Assembly: GCA_014925825.1 (NCBI GenBank)
Contig: JACGCK010000024.1
Location: 62,001 to 126,000 of the forward strand
Direction of reading: 5' to 3'
DNA: 64,000 nt
From: Pholiota molesta
Taxonomy: Eukaryota > Basidiomycota > Agaricomycetes > Agaricales > Strophariaceae
Position numbers and translations under genes: made by a program. How positions within the stretch are numbered: position 1 is the first letter of the stretch; every line of letters starts with the position of its first letter. A model generated the notes under the pieces. It ran no database searches, was not told the origin of the DNA, and was given only the letters and a program-made list of their open reading frames with translations. Of the stretch, positions 11,601-22,183 are shown one piece after another.

Positions 11601-13709
11601 GAGCGGTATATGCGCGGGACGGTGAACGTGCGCTCGGCGAGCGGGAGCGGGAGCGTGCGCGGCAGGGTGACGGTGGAGCCGTAGGGGCCGGTGTATGCGG
11701 CGCGCGGGCCCTGGAGGAAGTGCCAGCCTTCAGGAAATTCGGGCGGGTCGAGGTCAAACAGAGGTGAATTGTCGACGTGGGTGGAGTTGGGGATGACCGC
11801 GCAGAAATGGGTTAAATGGGATATGGCAGAATGGAGCGTAAGGCAAGCACTATGGACAAGTCAGTATCAACAACGAAACAAACGAGAAAAAGCGGAAACG
11901 TACCCAGTCGACTCAACCCTAAACTCCAGCTCCTCGTCCTCGTCCTCCTCTTCCATCACCACATCCTCCTCTGCCTCCTCCAAAACCAGATCACGACTCG
12001 GATCATTATATGCCTCGCGCATGCGCATCTCCAGCGCAACCCACTTCTCCGCATCCTCCCTTCCACTCCCCTCCTCGAACATCATCGTAAATGTACTCCG
12101 CCTCTTCCGCGCACGGCCCTTGCTCTGCGCCCAGCTCGCCATATTCGGCGGCAGGTCCCAGCGCACGACGCTCCCGCACGCCTGGATGTCGATGCCCTCC
12201 TCCGCGACCGCGGTGCTGATGATCAGATCCTTCGCGCCCGCCTTGAACTCCGCGAGCACCGCGTCCTGCGGCGCCTCGCGCACGAGGCTGCGCGTGATGT
12301 CCATCATCGCGTGCCGGTGCGCCGAGTCCGACGTGCCCTGCAGCGTGCCGACGCTGAACGCGCCCGCCGTCTGCGGGTGGTGTCGCAGCACCTCCGCGAG
12401 CGCGAGCACCGCGTCGCGCCGCTGCACGAACACGATGCACGAGTACGCCTCGCCCTGCGCGTCCGCGTCCGCCTGCTCCGCGAGCACGCACGCGATCAGC
12501 GCCTGCGTCTTGTCCGACACGTCGTCCGCGATGTCCTCGGGGTAGTACGACACCGGCGACACGACGACCTGCTCGAGGATCCCGAGCAGGTACGCCTTTT
12601 CGCTCTTCTTCCACGTCATCATCATCGTGTTGTACGGGTTCGCGGCGGCCTTGGCGCGGTCGATCACCCGCCACACGAACCAGTCCGCGGCCCAGGGCCC
12701 GATGTCCGCGCAGATGTCGTACGCCGCGCGCCGGAAATCCGCGAGGCCCTTGTGCGTGAACGAGTTCTGCTTCGAGATGACCTTGGACAGCTTCTGGTCC
12801 GTGCGCGTGTATTCGGACGAGCCGGGGGCCATGCGCGCGAGCTGCGAGCGCAGGTTTTTGACGTAGGGGTCGTCCTCGATGTCTAGGGTAGCGATAACGG
12901 AATCGAGAGCGGCGAGGTTCGTGGAGAACGGATTGGCTTCTGGCGGCTGGTACATGATGTGTTTGAAGATGGGGGGATGAACGTAGGTAGCGAGCTCGGC
13001 GCGGTTTCGGCGTGGGGCGCGTATAGTGCAATCCAGATTGGTTTCGATAGTTCTGAATGCTTTCTCTACGTTTCCACCGTATATCGGGCTCGCGGTTAAA
13101 CCTAGCACCATCGGGCGCACGGGCCCGTCAGCATTCGCTGTCCTCGGTGGCAGATCCTGATAGAATTCTTGCATAATCCGGTTGTATGGGTGGTTGTCGA
13201 CGGCATGGTGGGCCTCGTCGAACACAAGCAGACTGATATCACGCCCGAGCGAGATATAGCCGTGGCGGAGGGCGTCGAGGAAGACCTGTGGCGTACTGAC
13301 GACGATGCGGTGCGTGCTCAGAACGCGTTCCCAAAGCGCCGCGTTCTTCCACTGATCAGGCTCGTTTGCGCCGGAAACCATCCCAACGGAAACTGGGAGG
13401 TACGTTTGGATGACGCTCTTCTGTTGGTCGCACAAGGCGACGGTGGGGGCGAAGAACCAGGCGAGCTGCTGGCATTAGTCAGGGGCTAGACGAGGAGTGG
13501 ATGGACAGACACACCTTCGTGGGCTCTCTCTCCATCTCGTGCTTCATTCGCAGAACGGCAATAAGTGTCTTCCCCGACCCCGTGTCCAGCGCGATGATGA
13601 TGTTCCGACGCAGGCTTTCGTCGAGCATCTCTTGCTGGTACCCGCGCGTCGGTGGCATCTCGGATATCTGGGCGGGTCCATTCTGGGGAGCGGCATCCTG
13701 TACCTCCAT
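8607..13709 (-). CDS. DCL: Dicer-like ribonuclease III (five exons, about 1634 aa)
   Basis: Cuts double-stranded RNA into small interfering RNAs for gene silencing. Exons: 13709-13515, 13468-11904, 11849-10132, 10088-9780, 9724-8607. All phases agree and total 1635 codons. N-terminal DExH helicase: GSGKT (Walker A, about residue 45) and DEAHH. Helicase C has [10 protein letters not shown] and QSKGRARKR. The Dicer dimerisation fold follows ([13 protein letters not shown]). A weak PAZ-like stretch comes next. RNase IIIa has [12 protein letters not shown] and DVVESIIGA, split by a Lys-rich linker ([11 protein letters not shown]). RNase IIIb has [12 protein letters not shown] and [11 protein letters not shown]. 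Acidic catalytic residues are present in both RNase III domains. The C-terminus resembles a dsRNA-binding fold and ends in a basic [11 protein letters not shown] tail. Length fits fungal Dicers. Introns are 43-55 bp. No break was found. Confidence 0.93.
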
Positions 13710-13878
13710 AACTTTCAGAAGAGAGGGAAAGGAAGAAAGAGGGAAGATCGAACCATGCCACTTGATAACGCAATTTTGGGCGCTTATCCGTCGATCAAAG
13801 GGGTCAGGTGGGTGATCAGTCGGAACCGCAGCACGTTGTCAATGGTATTTTTGCTTCGCATTGATCTTTCGGGGAATA

Positions 13879-14042
13879 GGGGCTTCCACGTCCACCTCCT
13901 CGTTCTTACCGCCGTTCATCTCCAGCCTCGTGGGCACAAGCCGACAGCACTGAATCGACCAAAATACCACCGAAATGCCAAGAATTTACAACGTGTCCGT
14001 GGATTGGAAACAGATCGTCGGATGTGAATGGCGAGATCAGCA
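13879..14042. repeat. 160-bp direct repeat, copy next to Dicer
   Basis: Matches 15158-15310 at roughly 80-85 percent by eye, beginning GGGGCTTCCACGTC and including CAAGCCGACAGCACT and AAAATACCACCGAAATGCCA. It lies about 170 bp upstream of the Dicer ATG. The other copy lies about 150 bp upstream of the first recognisable exon of the QTRT2-like fragment. It could be a copied promoter or 5' leader. Confidence 0.6.
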
Positions 14043-14389
14043 AGATCGTGATAGCCTGCTGCTGCGAGCGTGATGCTGAGCGGAGAGGAGAGGAGATCCA
14101 CACACCTGGGCGCTGGGCGCCGTCCGCACGAGCTAAATACCGACGCTCGCCCGATGTGCGCCGATGTCGTCCAGCCGTTTGTCGCAGCGGCCAGCGCTCG
14201 CGGGGTGTTGTCCCGCCGCTGTGCACCGCCGTTGCTCGAGTCGATCCGTTGTCGTCCAAGCCACCTCGTATATCCCAACGTCGCCGCCACGGTGTTGAGT
14301 ACGCTCCGGTGTCCGAAGATTGAGCGGGTCTGCGGATCGCAGCCGCAGTGCTTGGTTGCAGCAGGGCGTTGCGGCGCCGCCGTGTTGCT

Positions 14390-15006
14390 TCACTTCTGTG
14401 AGCGCGATGCTGGAAGGAGGAAAGATGAGATGAGATCGACACACCTAAGCACTCCGCGCTGTCGGTGCTGCTTAGTTTCGCTGGCGGTGGTAGCGGTAGT
14501 GGCAGTGGCAGTGGTATTACCAACGCCGGGCTGGGCAGGGGTATCCGGCGCTTGTGGCGTCTTTGACTGTTTGCTGGCGCCGGATGCAGGGCCAAGCAGG
14601 CTGGCCACCCACGCCGCGGAGCGCTCGATGCTCTTCTTGAGCCGCTTCTGCGAGTACGGCAGGTCCGTGAACAGCGTGTCCGAGAGCGCGAACGCGACGT
14701 CGGGCTGGCATTGCTTCGTGTACGCGCGCCAGTCCGCGGGCGAGACCTACATATCGCGTATTATAGGGTTAGTTCAACTATCGGTTCGTTGTACGTCAAG
14801 GGATGCAGACGCACCTTCCGCACGCCGCGCAGGCTGTATGCGCAGACGTGGGCGTTCCCGTTCGGGGGCATCTTGCGCGCGTCGTGCGGGTCGCGTAAGG
14901 ACATCGAGATGATGTGCTTGTCGGGCACGAAGCCGAGGAACGGGTGCAGGGGGTGTGGGTTGAACGGGCTGTCCCGCTTGGAGGGTGGGTACCGGGGCGT
15001 TGTGTC
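14390..15006 (-). pseudogene. Queuine tRNA-ribosyltransferase subunit 2-like gene fragment
   Basis: Two exons, 15006-14815 and 14746 onward, joined by a 68-bp intron (GTGCGT donor, TATGTAG acceptor), phase 0. The joined reading has DPHDARKMPPNGNAHV, YSLRGVRKV, DWRAYTKQCQPDVAFALSDT and QKRLKKSIERSAAW. These fit the middle of the accessory subunit that works with the catalytic tRNA-guanine transglycosylase to place queuine in tRNA anticodons. The N-terminal barrel and the C-terminal part with zinc ligands are not visible. After about 110 codons the frame becomes a Thr/Ala-rich tail. A better 5' end could be hidden in unresolved exons, but as seen it is a fragment. Family assignment is from memory of conserved motifs. 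Confidence 0.55.
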
Positions 15007-15157
15007 CTAAACTGCGTAAGAGAGGTATAGGAATGGGTAGGCACGAAGTGAGCGTGATGGTATACGGGTCCGGATGTGTCCTGGTACGCCGAAGCTGCAC
15101 TGATGTCGTCCACAGGATGTCCTCGCGGTGGCTGAGGTACGTTGTACGCTTCGGGAG

Positions 15158-15310
15158 GGGCTTCCACGTCGACCTCCTCGTTCTTACTCCAGCCTCGTTG
15201 GCACAAGCCGACAGCACTAAATCTACCAAAATACCACTGAAATGCCAAGGATTTACAACGCATCCGTAGATTGAAAACAAAACGTCGGCTTGGGTGGCAA
15301 AATCAGCAAC
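15158..15310. repeat. 160-bp direct repeat, second copy
   Basis: Partner of 13879-14042, in the same orientation. The two copies bracket the QTRT2-like fragment. In the minus-strand direction this copy stands just upstream of that fragment, as the other does for Dicer. Confidence 0.6.
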
Positions 15311-15706
15311 GTCAACAAGAGCGCGAATAAGGCGGGCTTACGCCGTGGACATGGGCAGTACGAGGCAGATACTCAACTACAAATCGCTCTGCTGCGCCAC
15401 TGCATGTCATGCAGGAAACTTCTCAATCAGAACATGAGCCTTGTTCAATTTGAAATGTGCTGTGCTGATAAGGGGTCGTACTCTTCTGCCCATGGTGATG
15501 CACAGATTAGTTGTCGGGTTCGCAGCTGGTGGTGAGAGGGAGCGGTGAGAGGGACAGGTTCTTGCTGCACCTAAATTACATCAGCAAAAAAGTTCGCGCG
15601 CACGTGTTTTCCCCGATGAACTCGTCCTCGACTTTGCCTCGACTCCTCTAAGTATTCTGTTTCAATATTATCAAGTGCGGTGTCTTCGTCCGTGCCCATC
15701 AGGGAT
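15311..15706. other. Intergenic, nothing recognised
   Basis: Short frames only, with no motif or splice-supported coding sequence. Probably the upstream region of the QTRT2-like fragment and the 3' flank of the next gene. Confidence 0.5.
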
Positions 15707-17690
15707 CTATGCAGGTGCTTCATCTGATGCTGGTTCTGTGATCACAGAATTCACGCCAGTTTTTCGTGTGCGGTCCTTCTGGCGTAAGTAGTCCCAGGCT
15801 TTCGTACGCTTCCGCTGCCCGCATGCCAGTCGGGCCAGTATAAACTGTCCCGTGCCCTTCGATGCATACATACTCCAAAATCTATAATTTAATTTACTAC
15901 TTGACGGCCAGAAACCACAGACGACTTTCACATTAAATATATTTGAGAATTCATACCATCTTCGTTGTACTCCAACTACCGGCAGGCAACCATCCCAGAC
16001 GCTCTTTTGAGCACTTATCGAAAAGTGTGTTCGAAGCAGCGGCATACTTTCTCTTATCATAGTCTCCCTTCGCATAGCCATGAGCGCGGAGTGCTGCCCA
16101 CGATACTTGCTCGGCCAAGGCTGTCACATCGCGGTTGGGTATAGCGTCCATGATAACGATATATCTGACCGGGAATTTCTTGAAACGGAAGAACCATCCA
16201 CGGTTAGCGCCTTCGCGCTTCAACGTGGTCAGGTAGCCTAGAATCTTGGGGTCTGTGCCGAACAAAATATCTTTCGCCGTCCGGGCAACCAAATTCCATT
16301 CGCCGTGTCCTTCTGGACGCGATACATGAAGCGGGGCCTCGAAGTTGCGTGCACGCAATTGGGGAATGGGATCGCCCGATAGGGATGGTCCATAAACCTC
16401 GACCTCTTGACCAGGATCTGTCTCGGACCGAATCATAACTTGGAAAAGATCAGGTCGAGCCTTCAGTTCACGGAGGAAAGCTTCTGTGAATGCATCAGGC
16501 TCATGGCACACTGCTCCAAACATATACGATCTGGCTTCTATCTGGACCCAAGTGCGATTTCCGGGGTTGCGTGGCGAGCGGAGAGTAGGGCACAGCGCGA
16601 TTTCGGATCCAGGTGGTTTCGGAGTTGAAAGCATGTCGGTTATAATAACGCCAGATAGCGAGAGATGGCTGCGATATCCCGGGGCCATGCGGCAAAATGA
16701 CGGGGAAGGATACAACCCTAGAGCGCCGAAAGAAAGAACAGATATCAAGTCGTCATAGCTGTGGCAGAGGCGCACAAATCGATTCTCAATGTCGGCGGGA
16801 ACAGGTGACAGTATGTCGAACAAGCGCTTGTGGTACAAATCAGTGCGATGACATATACCCTAGCGAGACCAATACATACAAACCATACCTCATTCGACGT
16901 CCTCTTCGAGTGAGCGACATTATATATCCATCCATCGAGGATCTTTATTCGATTTTCTTGATAAATCATACGCATTAGATGATTAAGTTGGGGGGGAATG
17001 AAGCGCTGACTTACTTCGATCTCCGACATTTGCCACATTTGCAGAGAGACCAGCAGACTCGATGGTAAGCGCTTCGACAAGGGAGTCTTTCATCCACAGA
17101 AGTCCAAACCCTAATTTTGCTTCGAGATGCATGACAAATCGGAACATGTCATCCATGGAAAAATCATCGCTGAGTACGAGGTCCTTCATTGAGACCTTTC
17201 CTTCTGTCTTAGCGAATAGAACGGGGTCGTAGAAAAATATACGAAGTGCGTATTGTTGGATGGTTTTAAGAGCGGTAATGGAATCACGACGGAGCTGCGG
17301 GTCCTTGGGATCTTGACTAGCACCAGCGTGTTTTGCCATTTCTGCAGTCGCGCTATCTGCATTTGACATGAAGTCGAAGACGTTTATTATTCCATCTTTT
17401 TCACTGTTACCGTTTCATATTCTTATTAATTATATAGAGACTGTATGATGAATTAACGCACCGGCGTATCTCAAGATCGATCAAGTCTTGCTCGTTATCT
17501 GCCCCAGAAGAGCCAGTCGTGTTGGCTCTGCGACCCTTCAGGCCGGTGCCTGTAGAGCCGCCAGCACTATGTTGTGAAGACCTGGCGAAGATGCCATCTG
17601 CCGAAGGTAGGTGATTCGGTAATGGAGCTCCCGCATCAGCCCAGTCAGGGCGAGGGTTTTTTCGGTGTGTAGTTTGAGTGCGCGAGTCTC
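15707..17690 (-). CDS. Unrecognised multi-exon protein (at least five exons, 5' end unresolved)
   Basis: Well-supported exons: about 17690-17462, 17403-17015, 16956-16889, 16826-15957, 15844-15707. Introns are 58, 58, 62 and 112 bp, all GT..AG, with frame kept throughout. The N-terminal part is Ser/Gly-rich (ADNEQDLIDLEIRR), then INVFDFMSNADSATAEMAKH, a helical stretch with VLSDDFSMDDMFRFV, and GFGLLWMKDSLVEAL. The long exon 4 has no catalytic motif that I know. It holds AIPNRDVTALAEQVSWAALR and ends with a basic segment. I recall similar proteins as abundant unnamed families in mushroom genomes, often near transposons, but cannot name a domain. No signal peptide or membrane helix. The initiation codon is not identified: the frame is closed by a stop just above 17690. 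Confidence 0.6.
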
Positions 17691-18496
17691 AAGCCATCAC
17701 GGGCCTCAATGCCCCTGATCATCTCCTTAGCAAGAAGTTTGATACGGATTTTATGGCCGTCGTCGACTAACGAAAGAACGATAATAATCCAGGAATCATC
17801 GCATGGGCAAGAAGTTTACTATTCGCATAACATTTGCGACGTACCTTTCAGGAAGAATCTTTTGCTATGAATATCTCGACCAGTTCTTTCAACACGGATC
17901 GCCTCGATATAGCGCCTCAGAAAGCGCGCCTTCTCAAGCACGACAGAGACATCAGTGTACTGCGCGATCTGTTCCTTGGTTGGAATTTCCCCGCCTTTCG
18001 CGACCTCATCGACGACCTTGGACGCATCTTTGTATTTCTTGCACATGTTGACGTACTGCGTGTGGTGCATTTTGCATCGTTCGGGATGTGGATATCCTCG
18101 TAGCGGGGCTGTTGCATCGCGTTATCTCGTCTTCGTCCAGAGTCATACATGGTACGACTTTCGTGGCCTCAGCATTCTGAGTCTGCGCGGTACTCTGCGA
18201 TGCGTGGCGGCCGCACTCCCTGCCTTCGCTTTAGTTTTCCCCTTGCCTTTGTGTTCTTCCAGGTCCGGGCATGATTGTGGTGGGAATGCAAGAGGATGCT
18301 GGAGGGTGGTGGGAGATAAGACGGCGAGTGGATGTAGTTTGGTGATGTATCTGCTGACGGCCGCCCACGGCGCTTCTATAGTTAGCATATCAGAAGGGGG
18401 CTTGGTGAATTTACGGCGCCTGTCGAGATAAACGTACACACGAAGACCTCGTGCCTGATTCTGGCCTCTTGACCGACCTTCACACATCAGTGGCAC
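17645..18496 (-). CDS. Coding exons of unknown gene, possibly the 5' part of the 15.7-17.7 kb gene
   Basis: A clear pair of exons, 18070-17845 and 17766-17645, is joined by a 78-bp intron (GTACGT donor, CGTTAG acceptor) in phase. The first starts MHHTQYVNMCKKYKDASKVV and is charged and helical (IAQYTDVSVVLEKARFLRRY). The second reads IRIKLLAKEMIRGIEARDG. Its frame ends at 17645, overlapping the first exon of the downstream gene in another frame, so an extra splice may join the two. Upstream, 18496-18143 is open and Lys-rich (EEHKGKGKTKAKAG), but its link is not resolved. Confidence 0.4.
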
Positions 18497-18714
18497 GGAG
18501 CGACCAGTCCTTACAAGTGGCGGCCGCAGTGGATCCGCTCGTTGGTGTACTTACAACAACCAGATAACGTGAAAATCATAGATTTGGCCGATAATGTGAC
18601 TTACAAAGCTGCTAGGGACATCGGTCTACAACGATTCAACAAAGGCCAAGGCCAAGGAAACCCCAAATACGCAAATCGCAGCCAATGCACATACACATTC
18701 CAGGTCAGGAAAGT

Positions 18715-18985
18715 GGCACATGTACATCCACGCCGACATTCCATCCCATAGACCATATAGGCTGATCGACGCTGCTCGAGCTCCAGTGTCGATCTCACGC
18801 GTGGAAGATGTGTCTCGACGTCGTCAAGAAAAAGCGGCGTGTCCCCGCGCGCATCGTACTGGGCGGCACCAATCGCCCAGGCTGGCCTTCTGCAGACGAG
18901 GAAGGGCTTCGCAGAATGCCCTGGGCGGACAGCACCGCCGCCACGAGAAATCAAGGACATCTACGGCGCGGAATGGCTCTGCCGG
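18715..18985 (-). pseudogene. Fragment of an F-box paralogue (C-terminal part)
   Basis: Minus-strand reading TPLFLDDVETHLPRV followed by YMVYGMECR matches the VPLFLDDVETRLPC...YMMYADGII block near the end of F-box copies A-E. The upstream part is shifted in frame (SRGGGAVRPGHS for FSLAAVLSAQGS). No other exons are present nearby, so this is a sixth, truncated relic. Confidence 0.6.
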
Positions 18986-18989
18986 CCAT

Positions 18990-20500
18990 GGCGATCACGG
19001 TCCGCTGTCGATCGTCGAGAGACTGCACCCGCCCGCCCTCCTCCACCCGCCTCCCCATATCCATCCACAGTTCCCAGCCCCAGTGAATACAGCACAGCAC
19101 GCATCAGCGCCGGGACCGCACGGCCCCGACACGCGCGCGATCAGCTCTGGCGCTGTGCGATACGCTTGCGCGCGCGCCGTCGCCGCGGTGTTTGCAGAGG
19201 CCGTACAGAAGGTCCCCATGGGGGTAGGGTCAGTGCGTTGCGCGTCGTTACATGTGCGATGGCAGGAAGCTGAGCGCAAGGGAAGCTAGGAAGCGGTGGC
19301 TAAGGACGAGAGGGGCGTGAAAAAGACGGGGAGACGACTGGGTAGGCCATAAAGTAAGCCAACGAGAGACGGAGAGGCGGAGTCGCAGACCAACGAGAAC
19401 CAAATCATAGAATGCAGGCACGCAAGCAGAGCTTGATATCTGCACGAGGGATCAATCGATCATCGATCAGCTCGGGCACTGGCCGCCTCTCGCCTCAGAT
19501 GAGGTGCGATGCAAGTTCGTCGCCGAGCTGCGAACATCATCAGTATACAATCGTCACACCGATAGTGCACAGACGTACACCTCAAACAGCTTAGCAACTG
19601 CAAGCACGCGCCACACCGGCTGCAACGCCGCCTCGCTCGTAAACGCCTGTACCCCGGAATACGAAAAAACGAAGCACGAGCAGTTGACGGGCATGTATGC
19701 GGAGACAGTGGGAAACGCCACGATGGAGAGGAACGGAGGACACGCCATGCTGGTCAAGCCAGGCTGTGGATGAAGTGGGCTGTGGATGAAGTGAGCGGAA
19801 AGTGTGGACATGTGTGTCAGGGAAAGACGCACTGAACGGCACGCAACGCGTTCGGCGGCGCCGAGGAGGCACAGTTAGGTGGATGAGGGCGGCAGCATTG
19901 AAGATAAGCTAACTTGGCTTGAGTTCACCAAGTGTGGATGGAGGATGATATGGGAGATGATCAATGTGACAAATAATCTAGCATTAAATATATTATCAAG
20001 AGAAAATAATATGTCACGAAAACCCAATGCGGGTGTTCGTGTTGTGCCTGGGACTTTCGCGGGCTTTGCGAAATTCGAAAATTTGGAGCTTTGAACCGAG
20101 CCCGTAGACCGACCGATTTGGCGGAGGGCGCGTGTTCGAAAAGACATCCGCATTGGACCGGGCCGGGTCGATGATCCGGCGCGCGGGTGATCCAAAAATA
20201 TATTCGGCATTCCAAATTCGGATTTCGAAAATGAAAGCCAAATGCCCGAGAAAGTCCTGAGCGTCTGGACGAGCTGATTTGTGGCATGTGTATGCCGAGA
20301 ACAAACCTGCTATACCAACCAGAGTGAAACTCACAACTGGTAGGTTGGATGAGGCATACATAAGCCCGAGTCCAGGCTGGCACCCAACCCGAGTAGAGCT
20401 CTGGTTGGAATATATGTTTCAACTTTTCAATATCATAAGGTGTAATGTTCAACGTCACAATCATCATTCAGCCAAATAATAGAACAGTACAAATGCAAGC
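18990..20500. other. Intergenic region, no gene recognised
   Basis: GC-rich until about 19860, then more AT-rich with short palindromic stretches around 20000-20250 (for example CGAAATTCGAAAATT). Open frames overlap on both strands without splice support or motif. It may hold transposon debris next to the DIRS element. Confidence 0.4.
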
Positions 20501-20542
20501 AGAATAAGTATAAAATAACAGGTCCGAATGATGAATTCTAAA

Positions 20543-22183
20543 TTAAGCGTCCGTCAAACCATCTAATAAGGAACGAGATATGTTATGATCAATACGGAAA
20601 CGTTCGAAGATACCAGCCAATTCATCAACATGGATTTTTTTATAAGCCTTTGAGGTGCTCATAGGTAGGATCTCCTCCATGCGGTGCCAGTACAACAAGA
20701 AGGACAAGGAATTCCACCCGCCTGTAGCAGCAACGACCTCAGGAGGAACGCCAGCCAGTAGCAATTCGACAGCGCCTCCGATGCGGAAACTATGGCCGGA
20801 GACGTGGGCCAACGATGCCGATTTCCAGATGGAAGTGACAAAGTTTATAAAGACATGTTTGATCATGTTGCGATGGGCTCCGGATGGCAAACGATAGGCA
20901 AAGAGTGCGGCGGAGGATGGGATATCCGCGTTGACATCCAGATGGTTGCGCAGAGCCCGACAAGGGCATAACATGTCATTGCGACCAGTCAGGATGACCG
21001 TGGCACCTTCCTCTTTTGTGGTTTTGGTCCACGGGATACGAAAATGCGCCGAGTGTGTACCATCGCACAGTATACGGAATGAAACCCTGGATAAAAGATA
21101 AGTAATCAATAGTGTAATCGAATAAAATCGCGTACGAAGATGACCGAAGGATGTGATAAGATGTGTCGAATGATGCCTCAACAGATACTGTTGTCTCGCC
21201 GAGGCGTCGGCAGCCCCAAAAGGTACAAAGCGCGATAGCCCACACGGCGGCATGGAATGGATCAGATAATGAGATGGCGCCGCGTAAGCATGCGAGATGT
21301 TCAATGGATATAGGCGCGCGAAGGGGGCGCTTGTGCTTGGCGCCCTCCTTGTTGGCAGCCTTACGCGCAAGATCCACCCAGGGATCATCCTCGCCATACC
21401 AAGGTGCGTGGTTGATGATATGCCAGCTCCGGATGCCGGAGAGCCAGCTTTTGATGACGCCCCGATCTGCAAGCCCTTGTGTTCAGCGACGAAAGCGCAG
21501 ATAAGCGCGTAAGATGCGGGCATGCGATCGGCCTCGGGTATAGAGTATTTGTCACAAAATTGGGTCCACCGGAGAATGCCAGCGGCGTATGACGATTTGG
21601 TCTGGGGTGCGAGAGCGCCGCGCAAACTCATAAGAACGGGATCGACAAGAACTTCGGGGATGATGGTATTGAGGTGTGAACGATGTTGAATGCTGAAGGG
21701 GGTGTCCCAAGAAAACAAACGATCCGTCGCCGCGACGTGAGGCCGAAGGGGGCTCACGACGATCTCGCAACCAGCTCTAGGCTTCCGAGGCTTGACAACG
21801 CGTGGCGCCGCGGCGGCGGGAGGATAATTTGTGAAAATTGCAGGATGGGATGAGATGGCGATGAGTTGGGAAGATGGCGGCGCGGAAACGTTGTCACTTG
21901 AAGTAGAAGAAGCAGTCCATGGTGGTACATTGGGATTTTGGGAAGAAGAGGATGGAGAATGTTCTGTATTGTACAAAGGAATATAAAAAGAAGAAACTGA
22001 AGTATGGTCATGATGAGAAATAGGAACAGAATTGAGACTATGTGCTACAGGAACGATATCTGCAAAAGGATTGATGTTGAAAATATGAGAAGACGGGGGG
22101 CGCGGAGAAGGCGAGGTGCCTCCACCCACGTCTCTCTCGACAGCACGAGCTGCCGAAAAAATGAAAGGATTTAGACTACTCAT
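20543..22183 (-). pseudogene. DIRS tyrosine recombinase (frameshifted)
   Basis: Would cut and join DNA for integration. The ATG at 22183 overlaps the stop of the RT gene in the 8-base ATGAGTAG, suggesting coupled translation. The N-terminal part is Pro/Ser-rich. The recombinase core has WGCRRLGETT (first Arg), GHSFRIGGAVELLLAG (His/Arg box) and LLYWHRM (Tyr). A 49-bp intron (21135-21087, GTACGC donor, CCAG acceptor) restores frame between EASFDTSYHIL and VSFRILCDG. Near 21475-21482 the frame changes by one base without splice signals: CAFVAEH is in one frame and GVIKSWLSGIRSWH in the next. That looks like a true frameshift. Confidence 0.75.

Noticed and set aside
10625..12886. Long open frames on the plus strand opposite Dicer, some over 150-350 codons and Arg-rich
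   Set aside because: They mirror the GC-rich third codon positions of the Dicer exons, lack splice-bounded structure and have no motif.
13900..14400. C-terminal exons of the QTRT2-like gene
   Set aside because: Frames are open but none matches the expected C-terminal motifs or zinc ligands.
16980..17014. A seven-C run that seemed to cause a frameshift in the unknown gene
   Set aside because: A GTAAGT donor and TATCAAG acceptor give a normal 58-bp intron that removes the run and keeps frame.
18515..18545. GTGGCGGCCGC next to AGTGGATCC, reminiscent of a cloning-vector polylinker
   Set aside because: No longer vector match around it, and a second GCGGCCGC occurs nearby at about 18208 in ordinary GC-rich DNA.
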